Below, piece by piece: positions 9,621-20,825 of a DNA stretch of 64,000 bases (its first letter is position 1; each line of letters starts with the position of its first letter). This DNA is from Grimontia hollisae CIP 101886 (GTDB lineage Bacteria; Pseudomonadota; Gammaproteobacteria; Enterobacterales; Vibrionaceae): NCBI RefSeq assembly GCF_000176515.1, contig NZ_ADAQ01000009.1, positions 62,001 to 126,000 of the forward strand, given 5' to 3'. A model generated the notes under the pieces. It saw only the letters and a list, made by a program, of their open reading frames with translations, was not told the origin of the DNA and ran no database searches. A program made the translations under genes and the position numbers.

Positions 9621-12365
9621 ATGACCAAATACGGACTTCGCGCCAGAGTAATCACCCTGACACTCGCCCCGACGCTTATCATCGGCATCTTACTGAGCGC
9701 CTATTTTATCAAAAACCGCTATCAGGAGCTGGAGCAACAGCTTGCCGTTGCCGGTCAGGCGATCATTGAACCACTGGCTATTGCCAGCGAAATCGGCCTT
9801 GCCAATGAAAGCCGGGAGAATGTGCAGCGCCTGATTGGGCACACCCATCGCCAGCACTCCCAGTACATTCGCAGCATTGCGGTCTTTTCCAGCCAGAATA
9901 AGCTGTTTGTTACCTCCAACTATCACCGAAACCTGGACATACTCTCCGTGCCCCGGGGACAGCCCTTGCCAGACCGGCTGGACATTATCCACCTGAAGGA
10001 CGCCATTTTGCTGCGCGCCCCCATCCGTGCTATCACCGATTCTAACAATGCACAGGTGCAGGATAAGCCCATAGGTTACATCGCCATGGAAATGGACATT
10101 TCCTCGGTCAAACTCAAGCAATACCGGGAAATTATTTCTGCTGGTGTGGTGCTGGTTTTAGGGCTTATCCTTTCCTGTTTCTTTGCCTACCGCCTGCTGC
10201 AGGATGTGGAAATGCCGATCAAGCAGATGATAAGCATGATTGACAGGATCCGCCGTGGACACCTTGATGTCCGGATTGAAGGCAAATTACTCGGTGAGCT
10301 CGATACGTTGAAAAACGGCATCAACGCGATGGCCATTTCGCTGTCGGAATATCACCTGGAAATGCAGCAAAGCATCGATCAGGCAACGTCAGATTTGCGT
10401 GAAACACTCGAGCAGCTCGAGATCCAGAACGTTGAGCTGGATATCGCCAAGAAAAACGCCCAGGAAGCGGCGCGGGTAAAATCGGAATTCCTCGCCAACA
10501 TGTCACACGAGCTGCGAACTCCGCTCAATGGTGTCATTGGCTTTACCCGCCAGATGCTGAAAACCCAGCTTTCCAGCAGTCAGCAGGATTACCTGCAAAC
10601 GATTGAAAAATCTGCCAATAACCTGCTGACCATCATCAACGACATTCTCGATTTCTCAAAACTTGAAGCGGGCAAGCTGCTGCTTGAAAACATTCCGTTT
10701 GATTTTGAGGATTCGCTGGATGAAGTGATGCGCCTGCTGGCCCCCATGGCGCATGAAAAAGGGCTGGAACTCAACCTTCGCATCGACCCACGTATTCCTG
10801 CCGGGGTGATTGGCGACCCGCTTCGCATCCAGCAAGTGCTCACTAACCTGATTGGTAACGCCACCAAATTCACGGAACGGGGTCACATCAATGTCAGTGT
10901 TGAGCTCAAGCAGCAACGGGACGAACGGCTGGAATTGCAATTCGTGATCCGTGATACCGGTATTGGAATTTCCGAGCGCCAGCAATCGCAACTGTTCCAG
11001 GCATTCCGTCAGGCCGACACCAGCATCAGCCGACGCTATGGCGGGACAGGCTTAGGGCTGGTGATCACCCAGAAGCTGGTGCAGCAAATGGGTGGGGATA
11101 TCGGTTTCAGCAGCCGGCTTCATCAAGGGTCGACGTTCTGGTTCACCATGACCCTGATTAAAACCGACCTACCACTGGTACAGCCGATAGATGCAGAAGG
11201 GCTGAAAGGCCAGAGTCTGTTGCTGATTGAACCCAACGCAGAAAGCCGCCACATGATGCGCGACCGTCTTTCTCACCTCAGTATCGACATTGTCGATTAC
11301 GCCGAGCTGCCCGACAATGCACCGTTCACGTCCTGCGCCCTGATCTGTGTCGATGCCGCCGAGGTACCGACGGCTGACACTCTTGCCGCCATGGCCAAGC
11401 AGGCTGAATCATTCACCGATAAAGTGATTTTCTGTCTCCCTACGACCGAACTTGCCCTGTCGGAGTCCTTGCTGTCTTCCGGTGTCGCTGCCTGCCTTGC
11501 CAAACCGTTATCGGTGCGCAAGCTGATTGAACAATTACAGGGGCAACGGCACTCACTCGCTCCTCTGCCACCTGCCGTAGAAACCCAGACAGATAAAGTG
11601 CCCATTTCGGTGATGGCTGTGGATGATAACCCAGCCAACCTGAAGCTTATCACTGCCCTGCTCAAAGAACGGGTTACCCATGTGGTGACAGCGTCAGACG
11701 GAAAACAAGCGGTCGAACAGGCACAAACCCAGAAGTTTGATCTCATCTTGATGGATATCCAGATGCCGGAAATGGACGGCGTCACCGCCTGCCATGAGAT
11801 CCGTCAAACGCCGATGAATCACCTGACGCCGGTGGTAGCGGTTACCGCCCATGCTATGAGCGGAGAACGTGAGCGCTTACTCAATGAAGGCATGGATGAT
11901 TACCTGACCAAGCCGATTGAGGAACATATTCTTGAGCAAGTCTTACATCACTGGACTCATCCACACACTGGCGAAGCCCAGCCTAACTCCCCCCTTATCA
12001 CCCCGAACAAACTGGGGGAATCACTCAGTATTGATTGGTCACTGGCGATGAAGCAGGCGTCGGGCAAGGAAGACCTGGCCAGAGAAATGCTACAGATGTT
12101 GGTACGTTCTTTCGATGAAGTGGAAGAGAAGGTCAACCTCGCCCTCAAAGAGAGCGATGTGAACCTTGGCCCGGCAATCCACAAGCTCCACGGCAGCTGC
12201 GCCTACAGTGGTGTGCCACGGCTCAAAAGCCTCTGCCATGAACTGGAAACCCAGCTAAAACGCGGGGCCACTGTTGAAGAGATTGAGCCGGAACTGTTTG
12301 AGCTGTTGGATGAAATGCAAAACATTCGGGACCAGTCACCGCATTATCTGGAGGATAACTCCTGA
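9621..12365 (+). CDS. barA: Tripartite hybrid sensor histidine kinase BarA
   Basis: BarA is the inner-membrane sensor that, with the response regulator UvrY/VarA, activates CsrB-type small RNAs and thus controls carbon storage, motility and virulence. The 914 residues comprise TM1 (about 11-30), a periplasmic domain (31-170), TM2 (172-192), HAMP (about 193-245), a coiled segment, HisKA with H296 in SHELRTP, HATPase_c with the N box GNATKF and G box GGTGLGL, a degenerate receiver-like segment (about 530-640) without the phosphoacceptor aspartate, a true receiver with D712 (LILMDIQMP), and an HPt domain with H854 (HKLHGS). It is divergent from rlmD and followed by a bidirectional terminator. 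Confidence 0.95.
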   Translation: MTKYGLRARVITLTLAPTLIIGILLSAYFIKNRYQELEQQLAVAGQAIIEPLAIASEIGLANESRENVQRLIGHTHRQHSQYIRSIAVFSSQNKLFVTSNYHRNLDILSVPRGQPLPDRLDIIHLKDAILLRAPIRAITDSNNAQVQDKPIGYIAMEMDISSVKLKQYREIISAGVVLVLGLILSCFFAYRLLQDVEMPIKQMISMIDRIRRGHLDVRIEGKLLGELDTLKNGINAMAISLSEYHLEMQQSIDQATSDLRETLEQLEIQNVELDIAKKNAQEAARVKSEFLANMSHELRTPLNGVIGFTRQMLKTQLSSSQQDYLQTIEKSANNLLTIINDILDFSKLEAGKLLLENIPFDFEDSLDEVMRLLAPMAHEKGLELNLRIDPRIPAGVIGDPLRIQQVLTNLIGNATKFTERGHINVSVELKQQRDERLELQFVIRDTGIGISERQQSQLFQAFRQADTSISRRYGGTGLGLVITQKLVQQMGGDIGFSSRLHQGSTFWFTMTLIKTDLPLVQPIDAEGLKGQSLLLIEPNAESRHMMRDRLSHLSIDIVDYAELPDNAPFTSCALICVDAAEVPTADTLAAMAKQAESFTDKVIFCLPTTELALSESLLSSGVAACLAKPLSVRKLIEQLQGQRHSLAPLPPAVETQTDKVPISVMAVDDNPANLKLITALLKERVTHVVTASDGKQAVEQAQTQKFDLILMDIQMPEMDGVTACHEIRQTPMNHLTPVVAVTAHAMSGERERLLNEGMDDYLTKPIEEHILEQVLHHWTHPHTGEAQPNSPLITPNKLGESLSIDWSLAMKQASGKEDLAREMLQMLVRSFDEVEEKVNLALKESDVNLGPAIHKLHGSCAYSGVPRLKSLCHELETQLKRGATVEEIEPELFELLDEMQNIRDQSPHYLEDNS

Positions 12366-12375
12366 ACCTAAAGAC

Positions 12376-12400
12376 AAAACGCCCGCACACGGGGCGTTTT
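12376..12400. terminator. Bidirectional terminator between barA and acpS
   Basis: AAAACGCCC and GGGCGTTTT form a 9-bp stem with a 7-base loop. A and T runs are part of the stem on both sides, so it can serve barA from the left and acpS from the right. Confidence 0.8.
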
Positions 12401-12416
12401 GGTCATGGTGTACAGG

Positions 12417-12800
12417 CTAACAGGACTCGAGCAGTACCGTCGCTACCGCGTAGCGTTTCTCATCGGCAAGGGTGAGAAAAATATTTTGCACCCCACGTTC
12501 GTCCGCGAGCTTTCGCGCGACGCCGGAAAATTCGACGACAGGCTTCCCCAACTCGTCATTGGTCACTTCAAAGTCATGGAAAGTGACGCCACAGGCGATA
12601 CCGGTGCCTAACGCTTTTGACGCGGCTTCTTTGACCGCAAAACGCTTGGCCAGAAAACGGGCCGGGAAATTGGAGCTGGAATAGGTAACCAGCTCCTTTT
12701 CGGTCAGGACACGTCTGGCAAACGCATCCCCGGTGCGCGCAATGACCTTCTCAAGGCGCGCAATTTCAACGATGTCAGTCCCAAGGCCCACCACCGCCAT
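12417..12800 (-). CDS. acpS: Holo-acyl-carrier-protein synthase
   Basis: AcpS transfers 4'-phosphopantetheine from CoA to apo-ACP, needed for fatty acid synthesis. The 127-residue protein has the family's [11 protein letters not shown] start, whose aspartate (D9) binds Mg2+, and the [15 protein letters not shown] motif with the second metal-binding glutamate and catalytic lysines. Its ATG shares its first base with the last base of the pdxJ stop codon (TGATG), so it is translated as the last gene of the pdxJ-acpS pair, as in E. coli. It ends at the shared terminator with barA. Confidence 0.96.
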   Translation of the reverse strand: MAVVGLGTDIVEIARLEKVIARTGDAFARRVLTEKELVTYSSSNFPARFLAKRFAVKEAASKALGTGIACGVTFHDFEVTNDELGKPVVEFSGVARKLADERGVQNIFLTLADEKRYAVATVLLESC

Positions 12801-13531
12801 CAGCGACGTGCTTCCAGCATCAGGGCTTTCATGTCCGCCACGGCTTTATGCAGGCCATCAAATACCGCGCGGCCAATAATCGCATGACCAATGTTCAGCT
12901 CATAAATCTCAGGGATTGCCGCAATCGGTTTCACGTTGTGATAAGTCAGGCCGTGGCCTGCGTTCACTTTGATGCCCAGATCTGCCGCATAACTCGCGCC
13001 TGCGGCAATTTTCTTCAGCTCTGCCTGCATCTCTTCGTCGGTCGAGGCTTCCGCATAACGGCCGGTGTGCAGTTCGATAAACGGGGCACCACAGGCTTTC
13101 GCCGCATCAATCTGGGCGCGGTCTGCATCGATAAACAGGGATACTTTGATACCGGCAGCGGTCAGGGTTTCGGTGGCAGCTTTCACTTTCTCAAGCTGGC
13201 CTGCCACATCCAGGCCACCTTCTGTCGTGAGTTCTTCACGCTTTTCAGGCACCAGACAGACATACGCCGGTTTTACCTCGAGTGCGATGTTCACCATCTC
13301 GTCGGTCACCGCCATCTCCAGATTCATACGGGTCTGGATGGTCTCTTTCAACAGGTAAACATCGCGGTCTTTAATGTGGCGACGGTCTTCACGCAAGTGA
13401 ATGGTAATACCATCTGCACCGGCACGCTCTGCAATCTCTGCGGCGTGGACAGGATCAGGATATTGGGTGCCACGCGCATTACGGACGGTCGCAACGTGGT
13501 CAATATTAACGCCCAGGTAAAGGGTATTCAT
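12800..13531 (-). CDS. pdxJ: Pyridoxine 5'-phosphate synthase
   Basis: PdxJ condenses 3-amino-2-oxopropyl phosphate with 1-deoxy-D-xylulose 5-phosphate to give pyridoxine 5'-phosphate in the DXP-dependent vitamin B6 pathway. The 243-residue TIM barrel begins with [16 protein letters not shown], the family's substrate-loop signature including the active-site histidine, and contains [16 protein letters not shown] and the C-terminal LNIGHAII phosphate-binding segment. Epd, encoded at 33632 in this window, acts upstream in the same pathway. The gene overlaps recO by 4 bp (ATGA) and acpS by one base, indicating a tight operon. Confidence 0.97.
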   Translation of the reverse strand: MNTLYLGVNIDHVATVRNARGTQYPDPVHAAEIAERAGADGITIHLREDRRHIKDRDVYLLKETIQTRMNLEMAVTDEMVNIALEVKPAYVCLVPEKREELTTEGGLDVAGQLEKVKAATETLTAAGIKVSLFIDADRAQIDAAKACGAPFIELHTGRYAEASTDEEMQAELKKIAAGASYAADLGIKVNAGHGLTYHNVKPIAAIPEIYELNIGHAIIGRAVFDGLHKAVADMKALMLEARR

Positions 13532-14241
13532 TGCGTTGATTTCCTTGTTCTTAACAAAAATAGCTCACGGCTTTTCAGCGGTTTAGGGCCAAGATAAGGC
13601 TTAAGGGCCAGCCGTGTAAAGCGCTTGGCGGCCTTTAGCTGTTCTGCCGTCGAGAATTGCCGGGTTGCCAGCGCCTTCAGGTCGCTGCCCGTAAACATAA
13701 GCGTATTGCTTTTCATCAGCGAGGCAACAAACCCCTGCTGCTCACGGAAGATATACGTCATGGTTTCATCAACGGGCTCACCGCTGCCGGCACAGTGGAG
13801 AAAATCCACTCCATAGCCGAGTGAGTCGAGCAAGGCAAGCTCAAACCGACGCAGGGCAGGTTCAGGATTGCGGTGCTGGGCGAGCTCCGTCAAGGCGGTG
13901 ACATAATCATAGAAAAGCTGATGATACGCGGTTTCCGGCTCGACAACCCGGCTCAGGATCTCATTGAGATAAAAGCCCGAAAACAGGGCATTGCCAGAAA
14001 GGGGAATTGCAAGCCCCATGGCTTCGGCATGGCGAAGAGTATGCATTTCGCCGCGGCCAGACCATTTCATTAACAGCGGGGTGAAGGGCTGAAGCGCCCC
14101 TTTCAGGGGAGAACGTTTACCACGGGCGCCTTTTGCCATCAGGCTGACGCGCCCGTGATTTTCGCTGAATACATCCAGGATCAGGCTGGTCTCACTGTAG
14201 GGTCGTGAGTGCAGAACAAAGCAGCGCTGCAAGCCTTCCAT
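13528..14241 (-). CDS. recO: DNA repair protein RecO
   Basis: RecO works with RecR and RecF to load RecA on SSB-coated single-stranded gaps and anneals complementary strands. The 237-residue protein has the N-terminal OB fold ([20 protein letters not shown], about 7-26, continuing to about 80) and an all-helical C-terminal domain with the R-F-E-L-A-L-L signature near 144. The zinc-finger cysteines of some RecO proteins are not all present. It lies between era (33 bp gap) and pdxJ (4-bp overlap), the conserved rnc-era-recO-pdxJ order. Confidence 0.94.
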   Translation of the reverse strand: MEGLQRCFVLHSRPYSETSLILDVFSENHGRVSLMAKGARGKRSPLKGALQPFTPLLMKWSGRGEMHTLRHAEAMGLAIPLSGNALFSGFYLNEILSRVVEPETAYHQLFYDYVTALTELAQHRNPEPALRRFELALLDSLGYGVDFLHCAGSGEPVDETMTYIFREQQGFVASLMKSNTLMFTGSDLKALATRQFSTAEQLKAAKRFTRLALKPYLGPKPLKSRELFLLRTRKSTQ

Positions 14242-14274
14242 AGTGCTCCTGGATTTTCTCTGGTGGTGTGGCGG

Positions 14275-15189
14275 TTACAGGTCGTCGATGTAACCGAGGC
14301 TGCGCAGTGCGCGCTCGTCATCCGCCCAACCGGATTTCACTTTCACCCAAAGCTCAAGGTACACCTTGCGCTCAAACAGCTCTTCCATATCAAGGCGGGC
14401 TTCACGGCCAATGGTTTTGATTTTATCGCCACCTTTGCCGATCACCATACGTTTCTGGCCGTTACGCTCAACCAGGATCAGGCCATTGATTTCAAAGCCA
14501 TCCGTTTCCGGGTTGTAGTCAAAGCGCTCGATTTCCACGGTCACGGAGTAAGGCAGTTCGTCGCCGGTAAAACGCATCAATTTTTCACGGATAATTTCCG
14601 AGGCCATAAAGCGCTGTGAGCGGTCAGTCACGTACTCTTCCGGGAAATACCACTCGCCTTCCGGCAGGTGTTTACGCACCAGTTTTTCTACCACATCGAT
14701 ATTGGTACCGTGCTTCGCCGATACCGGCACGACATCGATAAAGTCCATTTTCTGGCTGATTTCCTGCAAGTGCGGGAACAACTCGCCTTTTTCTTTGACG
14801 TTATCGACTTTGTTGACCAACAACACTGTGGGCAGCTGGGCTTTTTTCAGCTTGTTCAGCACCATTTCATCGTCTTGCGTCCAGTGGGTACCGTCCACCA
14901 GAAACAATACCAGCTCAACGTCGGTCAGGGAGCTGGATGCAGCACGGTTCATCAGTCGGTTGATGGTGCGCTTTTCTTCAATGTGAAGCCCCGGCGTATC
15001 CACATACACGGCCTGATAACCGTCACGGGTATCTACCCCCATGATGCGGTGACGGGTCGTTTGCGGTTTACGCGAGGTAATAGACAGCTTCTGCCCAACC
15101 AGACGGTTGAGCAGGGTTGATTTGCCGACGTTGGGGCGGCCTACGATGGCAATAAAGCCACAGTGGCGTGTTTGCGGTGTATCTGTCAT
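14275..15189 (-). CDS. era: GTPase Era
   Basis: Era is an essential GTPase that binds the 3' end of 16S rRNA and couples 30S maturation to growth. The 304-residue protein shows G1 (GRPNVGKST, from residue 17), G3 (DTPGLH), G4 (NKVD) and, after the GTPase domain, a C-terminal KH RNA-binding domain with [13 protein letters not shown]. Its ATG overlaps the rnc stop by 4 bp, so RNase III and Era are translationally coupled as in E. coli, where RNase III cleaves the operon leader. Confidence 0.98.
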   Translation of the reverse strand: MTDTPQTRHCGFIAIVGRPNVGKSTLLNRLVGQKLSITSRKPQTTRHRIMGVDTRDGYQAVYVDTPGLHIEEKRTINRLMNRAASSSLTDVELVLFLVDGTHWTQDDEMVLNKLKKAQLPTVLLVNKVDNVKEKGELFPHLQEISQKMDFIDVVPVSAKHGTNIDVVEKLVRKHLPEGEWYFPEEYVTDRSQRFMASEIIREKLMRFTGDELPYSVTVEIERFDYNPETDGFEINGLILVERNGQKRMVIGKGGDKIKTIGREARLDMEELFERKVYLELWVKVKSGWADDERALRSLGYIDDL

Positions 15190-15860
15190 GAGTCCAGCTT
15201 TTGTAATGCCAATTCCGCAGCCGCTTGTTCTGCCTTGCGACGACTGCTGCCTTTACCTACTACAGGCCGATCCAGTCCTGCCACTTCACATTCCACCGTA
15301 AATTGCTGGTTATGCGCTTCACCTTGTACCTTGGTTACATTATAGGCAGGCAATGGCTTACGACGCCCTTGCAGGAATTCCTGCAACCGTGTTTTCGGAT
15401 CCTTCTGGTTCGCGCCCGGCTGAATGGTTTCCAGACGTTGTTTGTACCAGTTCAATACAATTCCACGTACCGTTTCCAGAGAGCTGTCGAGGTAAATGGC
15501 ACCGATGATCGCCTCTACGGCGTCTGCCAGGATGGAGTCGCGGCGGAAACCACCACTTTTCAACTCTCCTGGTCCCAGTTGCAATACATCACCCAGTTCA
15601 AACTCGCGGCCTAGTTCAGCCAGCGTGTTACCGCGAACCAGCGTTGCACGCATACGGCTCATATCACCTTCATCAACGTTCGGGAAACGATGGTAGAGAT
15701 CGTCAGCAACAACGAAACTCAAAATAGAATCGCCCAAGAACTCCAAGCGCTCATTGTGGTTTCCACTGGCGCTTCGGTGTGTCAGGGCGAGACTGAGAAG
15801 CGTCGTATCGTTAAATGTATAACCGATACGACGCTGTAATCTATTCATTGGTGTTGTCAT
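15186..15860 (-). CDS. rnc: Ribonuclease III
   Basis: RNase III cleaves double-stranded RNA and processes rRNA precursors and selected mRNAs. The 224 residues contain the catalytic RIIID domain with the signature [11 protein letters not shown] (metal-binding E and D residues), a second acidic cluster in [13 protein letters not shown], and a C-terminal dsRNA-binding domain ending with [18 protein letters not shown]. It starts 11 bp after the lepB stop and overlaps era by 4 bp, within the lepA-lepB-rnc-era block. Confidence 0.98.
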   Translation of the reverse strand: MTTPMNRLQRRIGYTFNDTTLLSLALTHRSASGNHNERLEFLGDSILSFVVADDLYHRFPNVDEGDMSRMRATLVRGNTLAELGREFELGDVLQLGPGELKSGGFRRDSILADAVEAIIGAIYLDSSLETVRGIVLNWYKQRLETIQPGANQKDPKTRLQEFLQGRRKPLPAYNVTKVQGEAHNQQFTVECEVAGLDRPVVGKGSSRRKAEQAAAELALQKLDS

Positions 15861-15871
15861 GTTGTTCCAAG

Positions 15872-16771
15872 TTAATCAATGCCGCCGATGCGGTTGAAGC
15901 GCACCCCGACAGGTACCCAAGACGGCAGGAAGCTGTCGCCTTGCTCATCAAATTCAAAACTGATCCAGATACCGACAGCTTTACCTACCAGGTTCGCTTC
16001 CGGCACAAAGCCCCAGAAGCGGCTGTCTTTACTGTTGTCGCGGTTATCGCCCATCACGAAATACTGGCCTTCCGGCACCACCCACTCACCCAGACCCGGC
16101 GTTGGATAATACTGCCCGGTTTGGTTTGGTATGAAAGGATTCACTAGGATTTGATGCGGCTCAGCGCCAAGGTTTTCCTGCGCCTGAACCAGATTAACGC
16201 CACGCTGGACAAATTCACTCTTGTGAACATCGTCGACCGGCACCAGCTCACAGCTAGACTCACCTTGCTTTTGAACACAAAGGCGCTTGTCTTCGTTGTA
16301 GCGTACCGTATCGCCCGGCAGGCCGATAACACGCTTGATAAAGTCAATATTGGGCTGTGGCGGGTATTTGAACACCACCACATCACCGCGTTCCGGTTTT
16401 CCGGTTTCCACCAACTGATGGCGGAACACCGGATCTTTCAGGCCGTAGGCAAACTTCTCTACCAGAATGAAGTCGCCCACCAGCAATGTCGGCATCATGG
16501 AGCCAGAAGGGATCTGAAACGGCTCATAAACAAAAGAGCGCAATACCAGAACAAGGCTAATCACGGGGAACACAGAAGCGGACGTTTCCACCCAGTTTGG
16601 TTGAGGAGCAACCTGTGCCACCTGCTCCGCACTCAGCTCGCCGCTGTCCATGTTTAGCGCCTCAGCCGCTTTTTGCTGGCGGCGAGGCGCCCACTTGAAC
16701 TTATCCAGTACCCAGATAATCCCGGTAAACAGGGTGACAAGCACCAGAATCAGCGAGAAAGTATTAGCCAT
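15872..16771 (-). CDS. lepB: Signal peptidase I
   Basis: LepB removes signal peptides from exported preproteins at the periplasmic face of the inner membrane. The 299-residue protein has an N-terminal membrane helix (about 4-22), a basic cytoplasmic loop (WAPRRQQK), a second helix (about 64-80), then the catalytic domain. The serine-lysine dyad falls at S91 (IPSGSMMP) and K146 ([11 protein letters not shown]), the same numbers as in E. coli. The late [12 protein letters not shown] box is also present. It lies 60 bp after lepA and 11 bp before rnc on the same strand. Confidence 0.98.
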   Translation of the reverse strand: MANTFSLILVLVTLFTGIIWVLDKFKWAPRRQQKAAEALNMDSGELSAEQVAQVAPQPNWVETSASVFPVISLVLVLRSFVYEPFQIPSGSMMPTLLVGDFILVEKFAYGLKDPVFRHQLVETGKPERGDVVVFKYPPQPNIDFIKRVIGLPGDTVRYNEDKRLCVQKQGESSCELVPVDDVHKSEFVQRGVNLVQAQENLGAEPHQILVNPFIPNQTGQYYPTPGLGEWVVPEGQYFVMGDNRDNSKDSRFWGFVPEANLVGKAVGIWISFEFDEQGDSFLPSWVPVGVRFNRIGGID

Positions 16772-16831
16772 CGTGTACCCCTAAACCTCTATTCCCTTTG
16801 TTACATCACCTTCGCTTTCGTAACGCTCAGG

Positions 16832-18628
16832 TTATTTATCTTTGCCTACGTGCAGAATCGCCAGGAACGCTTCTTGTGGCAGCTCGACGTTACCGATCTG
16901 CTTCATGCGTTTCTTACCTTCTTTTTGTTTCTGCAGCAGTTTTTTCTTACGGCTTACGTCACCACCGTAACACTTCGCCGTCACGTTCTTACGCAACTGT
17001 TTTACGGTAGAACGCGCAATAATGTGGTTACCGATAGCTGCCTGAATCGCGATGTCGAATTGCTGGCGGGGAATGAACTCTTTCATTTTCTCAACCAGAT
17101 CACGGCCACGGCTTTGTGCCTGATCTTTATGGGTGATGATGGCCAGCGCATCCACGTTATCGCCGTTCAGTAGCACATCTACACGCACCATCTTCGACAC
17201 TTCATAACGCTGGAAATTGTAATCCAGCGACGCATAACCACGTGAGGTGGATTTCAGGCGATCGAAGAAGTCCAGTACCACTTCGGCCATTGGGATGTCA
17301 TACGTCAGGGCCACCTGGTTACCGTGGTAAATCATGTCGACCTGTGTACCACGTTTCTCAATACACAGGGTGATCACGTTACCCAGATATTCGGATGGCA
17401 CCAGAATATTACAGCGTGCAATCGGCTCACCAATGTGCTCAATGTCGTTCACCGCTGGCAGTTTTGCCGGGCTGTCTACATACAGTACGTCACCATTGGT
17501 TTTCTTCACTTCGTACACCACCGTCGGTGCAGTGGTGATCAGGTCCAGGTCGTATTCACGCTCCAGACGTTCCTGGATAATTTCCATGTGCAGCATGCCA
17601 AGGAAACCACAACGGAAACCAAAGCCCAGCGCCGCTGAGTTTTCCGGCTCATAGAACAGGGATGCATCGTTCAGGCTCAGTTTACCCAGCGCATCACGGA
17701 AAGCTTCGTAATCGTCTGACGATACCGGGAACAGGCCCGCATAAACCTGTGGCTTCACTTTTTTAAAGCCAGGCAATGGCGCGTCTGCACCGTGTTTTGC
17801 GTGGGTCAGGGTATCACCGACCGGTGCACCCAGGATGTCTTTGATACCACAGACAACCCAGCCCACTTCACCGGTACGCAGCCCCTGGGTATCGGTTTGT
17901 TTAGGTGTAAAGATACCGATGCGATCAACGCCCCACACCTGACCGGTGCTCATGACCTTGATCTTGTCACCTTTCTTCAACTCACCGTTTTTAATACGTA
18001 CCAGAGACACAACGCCCAGGTAGTTGTCGAACCATGAGTCAATAATCAGTGCCTGCAATGGCGCTGCGGGATCGCCTTCCGGTGGTGGAATGTTCTTAAC
18101 AATGTCTTCCAGAACCAGATCAACACCGAGGCCAGTTTTTGCTGAGCAGCGGGTTGCTTCGGTGGCATCGATGCCGACAATGTCTTCAATCTCTTCTGCT
18201 ACGCGATCCGGGTCTGCGGCGGGCAAGTCGATCTTGTTCAGGATTGGCACCACTTCCAAGTCCATTTCAATCGCGGTGTAGCAGTTTGCCAGTGTCTGAG
18301 CTTCAACACCCTGACCCGCGTCCACCACCAGCAAAGCACCCTCACACGCCGCCAAGGAGCGCGATACCTCGTAAGAGAAGTCAACGTGTCCCGGAGTGTC
18401 GATGAAGTTCAACTGATAGGTTTCCCCATCCTTTGCTGTGTAATTCAGCGTCACACTTTGTGCTTTGATGGTGATACCACGTTCGCGTTCCAGATCCATG
18501 GAGTCCAGAACCTGTGCTGCCATTTCACGATCGGTTAAACCGCCACAAACCTGAATCAGACGGTCTGAAAGGGTCGATTTACCGTGGTCAATGTGGGCAA
18601 TAATCGAAAAGTTACGAATGTGCTTCAT
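16832..18628 (-). CDS. lepA: Elongation factor 4 (LepA)
   Basis: LepA is a ribosome-dependent GTPase of the EF-G family that affects translation initiation and back-translocation. The ATG at 18628 gives 598 residues starting [19 protein letters not shown], as in the family; the longer frame from a TTG at 18676 adds 16 residues with no family match. Domains: GTPase with G1 [10 protein letters not shown]3 DTPGHVDF and G4 NKID, domain II, two EF-G-like domains, and the LepA-specific C-terminal domain. It follows rseC by 75 bp. Confidence 0.97.
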   Translation of the reverse strand: MKHIRNFSIIAHIDHGKSTLSDRLIQVCGGLTDREMAAQVLDSMDLERERGITIKAQSVTLNYTAKDGETYQLNFIDTPGHVDFSYEVSRSLAACEGALLVVDAGQGVEAQTLANCYTAIEMDLEVVPILNKIDLPAADPDRVAEEIEDIVGIDATEATRCSAKTGLGVDLVLEDIVKNIPPPEGDPAAPLQALIIDSWFDNYLGVVSLVRIKNGELKKGDKIKVMSTGQVWGVDRIGIFTPKQTDTQGLRTGEVGWVVCGIKDILGAPVGDTLTHAKHGADAPLPGFKKVKPQVYAGLFPVSSDDYEAFRDALGKLSLNDASLFYEPENSAALGFGFRCGFLGMLHMEIIQERLEREYDLDLITTAPTVVYEVKKTNGDVLYVDSPAKLPAVNDIEHIGEPIARCNILVPSEYLGNVITLCIEKRGTQVDMIYHGNQVALTYDIPMAEVVLDFFDRLKSTSRGYASLDYNFQRYEVSKMVRVDVLLNGDNVDALAIITHKDQAQSRGRDLVEKMKEFIPRQQFDIAIQAAIGNHIIARSTVKQLRKNVTAKCYGGDVSRKKKLLQKQKEGKKRMKQIGNVELPQEAFLAILHVGKDK

Positions 18629-18703
18629 AAATGGTGTGACTAACTCGTTAATGAAAATTAAAGATCGTACGATCAAGTGGCGGGATTCTACCGAAATAAA
18701 TGG

Positions 18704-19198
18704 CTAGTCGCTATCCTCTGTTGCGGCATTTATCAGCGTGGCAGTATTCATCGCATTGCCAAGGACACGTAACAGTTTGGGCGTAGTCCCAATTTCTTGT
18801 TCCAGCTTTCGCGAGAAACAGCGTGCAACAACGACACCCAACACACCCGCAAGTAAGGAAGACAGGATAATAACGCCCTCTCCTGCTGCCATTAAATCTG
18901 CGAGGATCTGTCCCAAAAACGCACCGGATACCGCAAATACCAAAGGCAGGATATACACCACAACGGCCGACTTGAGTATCGTTTGTTCTTCAAGGCCAAT
19001 TTCCACCAGTGTACCGGCGGCGATCGCTTTTTCACTCGGCACCCGGATATCCATTACCTTGCCCGGTAAGGCATTGCTGACAATTCCGGTGCCACAGGTG
19101 TTTTTAGACGCACAGCTGCCACAACTGGTTTTTTGCTGGCAGCGTACTGTCAGATACCCATCGCCGCTACCGGTCACTTCAGCCAGTGCGGTGATCAT
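18704..19198 (-). CDS. rseC: RseC protein (SoxR-reducing / sigma-E operon)
   Basis: RseC is an inner-membrane protein that in E. coli helps reduce SoxR; it has a minor effect on sigma-E. The 164 residues carry a cysteine-rich cytoplasmic N-terminus (C20 and the motif CGSCASKNTCG at about 26-36) and two hydrophobic helices (about 75-97 and 104-125). It overlaps rseB by 4 bp and closes the rpoE-rseA-rseB-rseC cluster. The cysteines suggest redox or metal binding. Confidence 0.92.
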   Translation of the reverse strand: MITALAEVTGSGDGYLTVRCQQKTSCGSCASKNTCGTGIVSNALPGKVMDIRVPSEKAIAAGTLVEIGLEEQTILKSAVVVYILPLVFAVSGAFLGQILADLMAAGEGVIILSSLLAGVLGVVVARCFSRKLEQEIGTTPKLLRVLGNAMNTATLINAATEDSD

Positions 19199-20172
19199 GG
19201 TGCCTGTTTCCCCTTAGTCTTGTTCGGTGCTGTCATCCGGACTGATTCCGCCACACGCTTTGCCGTTGCCGGAGGAATATCACCAACAACCGTAATTTCT
19301 GCATTGCCGGAAACCTGGCTGTGCAGTGTACGACGCCCTTTTCTCACCAACTGCTCCCGTACAGAGAAGTCATCGGCTTCAGAAAGGTAAACAGAGAAAC
19401 TGAACAGACCATCACTGAACATTTGGCTTTCAACCGGGCGTTTCGTGATCATCAAGCGATGGCGGTTGCTGTAAATCGGCGAAAAGCCGTCCGGCAAGGC
19501 GGTGACTTGCCAGTTCAACCCCAGATCCTGTTGCTTGGGCACCTGCACCACAGGTGGCAGTTCAATCGATGACATCTGCTTCATCATCTCGCCAACTTGT
19601 GACGAGATCACCAACGAAAGTGCGCGATACTGTTCAATCGGCTCGCCATCACGGTCCAGCAGATCCGAACGAACCAACAGCTTGGTATTCTGGTCTATCC
19701 AGAGCACGTAGGAATAACGAGTCCCATCTTTCGGAGACACACGCACAACATCACACGCCAGCCCCGCTTCCCGGGCACGGCCAAGCGGCACAAAATCATA
19801 CAAGGTCGCAAGGTGTTCAATGTCAGACTGCATGATGGCCGGCAGTGGTGCCACCATCTGGTTGCTTTCAATCGTGAAAGGATCGATCCCCGGCTCGAAG
19901 TAACTCACTTCATCCCCCCGACGGATCACTTCACGGGGAGGGCCTGCCAGATAAGCAATGTGTCCAAACGATTTATCGTCAATCCGTGCATGACGAAAGC
20001 GAAGGGGCTCAATACTGTTCTTGCGAACCAGAATATAGGAGAGTTCGTAATCCAGTTGTTCGGTTGCCTGGTCCATCTGATGCAACAATGCCTCGGCGGG
20101 ATTTCCTTCCGTCGAGGCATTCGCTACCAGACTGACCAGTGCACAGGCACCGATCAGAAGATGTTTCATCAA
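19195..20172 (-). CDS. rseB: Sigma-E regulatory protein RseB
   Basis: RseB (MucB) is the periplasmic protein that binds the RseA periplasmic domain, shields it from DegS and responds to lipopolysaccharide intermediates. The 325-residue protein has a cleavable signal peptide (residues 1-19, ending VANA) and the two-domain MucB/RseB structure: the LolA-like large domain (about 25-210) and the small C-terminal domain (about 220-310). It overlaps rseA and rseC by 4 bp each, so the three are translationally coupled. Confidence 0.95.
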   Translation of the reverse strand: MMKHLLIGACALVSLVANASTEGNPAEALLHQMDQATEQLDYELSYILVRKNSIEPLRFRHARIDDKSFGHIAYLAGPPREVIRRGDEVSYFEPGIDPFTIESNQMVAPLPAIMQSDIEHLATLYDFVPLGRAREAGLACDVVRVSPKDGTRYSYVLWIDQNTKLLVRSDLLDRDGEPIEQYRALSLVISSQVGEMMKQMSSIELPPVVQVPKQQDLGLNWQVTALPDGFSPIYSNRHRLMITKRPVESQMFSDGLFSFSVYLSEADDFSVREQLVRKGRRTLHSQVSGNAEITVVGDIPPATAKRVAESVRMTAPNKTKGKQAP

Positions 20173-20795
20173 TCTTGTTTGCTCACTTCTGGTGATAGCT
20201 TCTCGTCTCGTTCCATCATTTCATCAGCATTGAGGCGAAGCTGCAACTCATAGTCCTGGAACATGGCATTCACACGACGTCGCTGTTCCATTAACTTCGC
20301 TTCAGTCGGATCACCCTGAAGCGACTCCCGACTCAGGCTCACTGGCTCAGCAGAGCCAGACAGAGGAATGGTCTGCAATACGGGAGGCTGAGAACCTGCC
20401 AATACCGGATCCGCCTGCTCACCACCATTATACTGCTGCACACCGACAATCACGGCCAATGATACCGCTGCCGCCATGCCCACCTGAGTAAGTTGTTGCA
20501 GCCAGGATGGCAGTCCTTTTCTCGCCACATGTGGCGTTGGCTGGGACGCCTGCATTGGCACCACATTGGGTATAGATTGCGGGCCATGCGCTGGCTCGTC
20601 TTCAAGCGCTAATGCAACACGGGAGGCAATATCCCAGCCTGTATGACTTGGCGCATCTCCACGCATCACATCCCGGGTGACGGCAAAGCTTTTCCATGCT
20701 TGCTGCGCAGACTGATCGTTTTCCAGCACATCAATCAGCGCCTGATCAATCTCATCACCATCGAAGAGAGCGGAAAGGTTTTCTTTTTCAGCCAT
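20169..20795 (-). CDS. rseA: Anti-sigma-E factor RseA
   Basis: RseA is the single-pass inner-membrane anti-sigma factor that holds RpoE inactive until DegS and RseP cleave it during envelope stress. The 208 residues comprise the cytoplasmic sigma-binding domain (1-70, with LSALFDGDEID near the start), a linker, one transmembrane helix (about 104-120), and a periplasmic tail rich in Q and R that binds RseB. It lies 30 bp after rpoE and overlaps rseB by 4 bp. Confidence 0.95.
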   Translation of the reverse strand: MAEKENLSALFDGDEIDQALIDVLENDQSAQQAWKSFAVTRDVMRGDAPSHTGWDIASRVALALEDEPAHGPQSIPNVVPMQASQPTPHVARKGLPSWLQQLTQVGMAAAVSLAVIVGVQQYNGGEQADPVLAGSQPPVLQTIPLSGSAEPVSLSRESLQGDPTEAKLMEQRRRVNAMFQDYELQLRLNADEMMERDEKLSPEVSKQD

Positions 20796-20825
20796 TTATT
20801 TCACCGTAATCAACAGATAACACTG

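Noticed and set aside
18629..18676. LepA starting at TTG 18676
   Set aside because: Family starts match [18 protein letters not shown] at ATG 18628.
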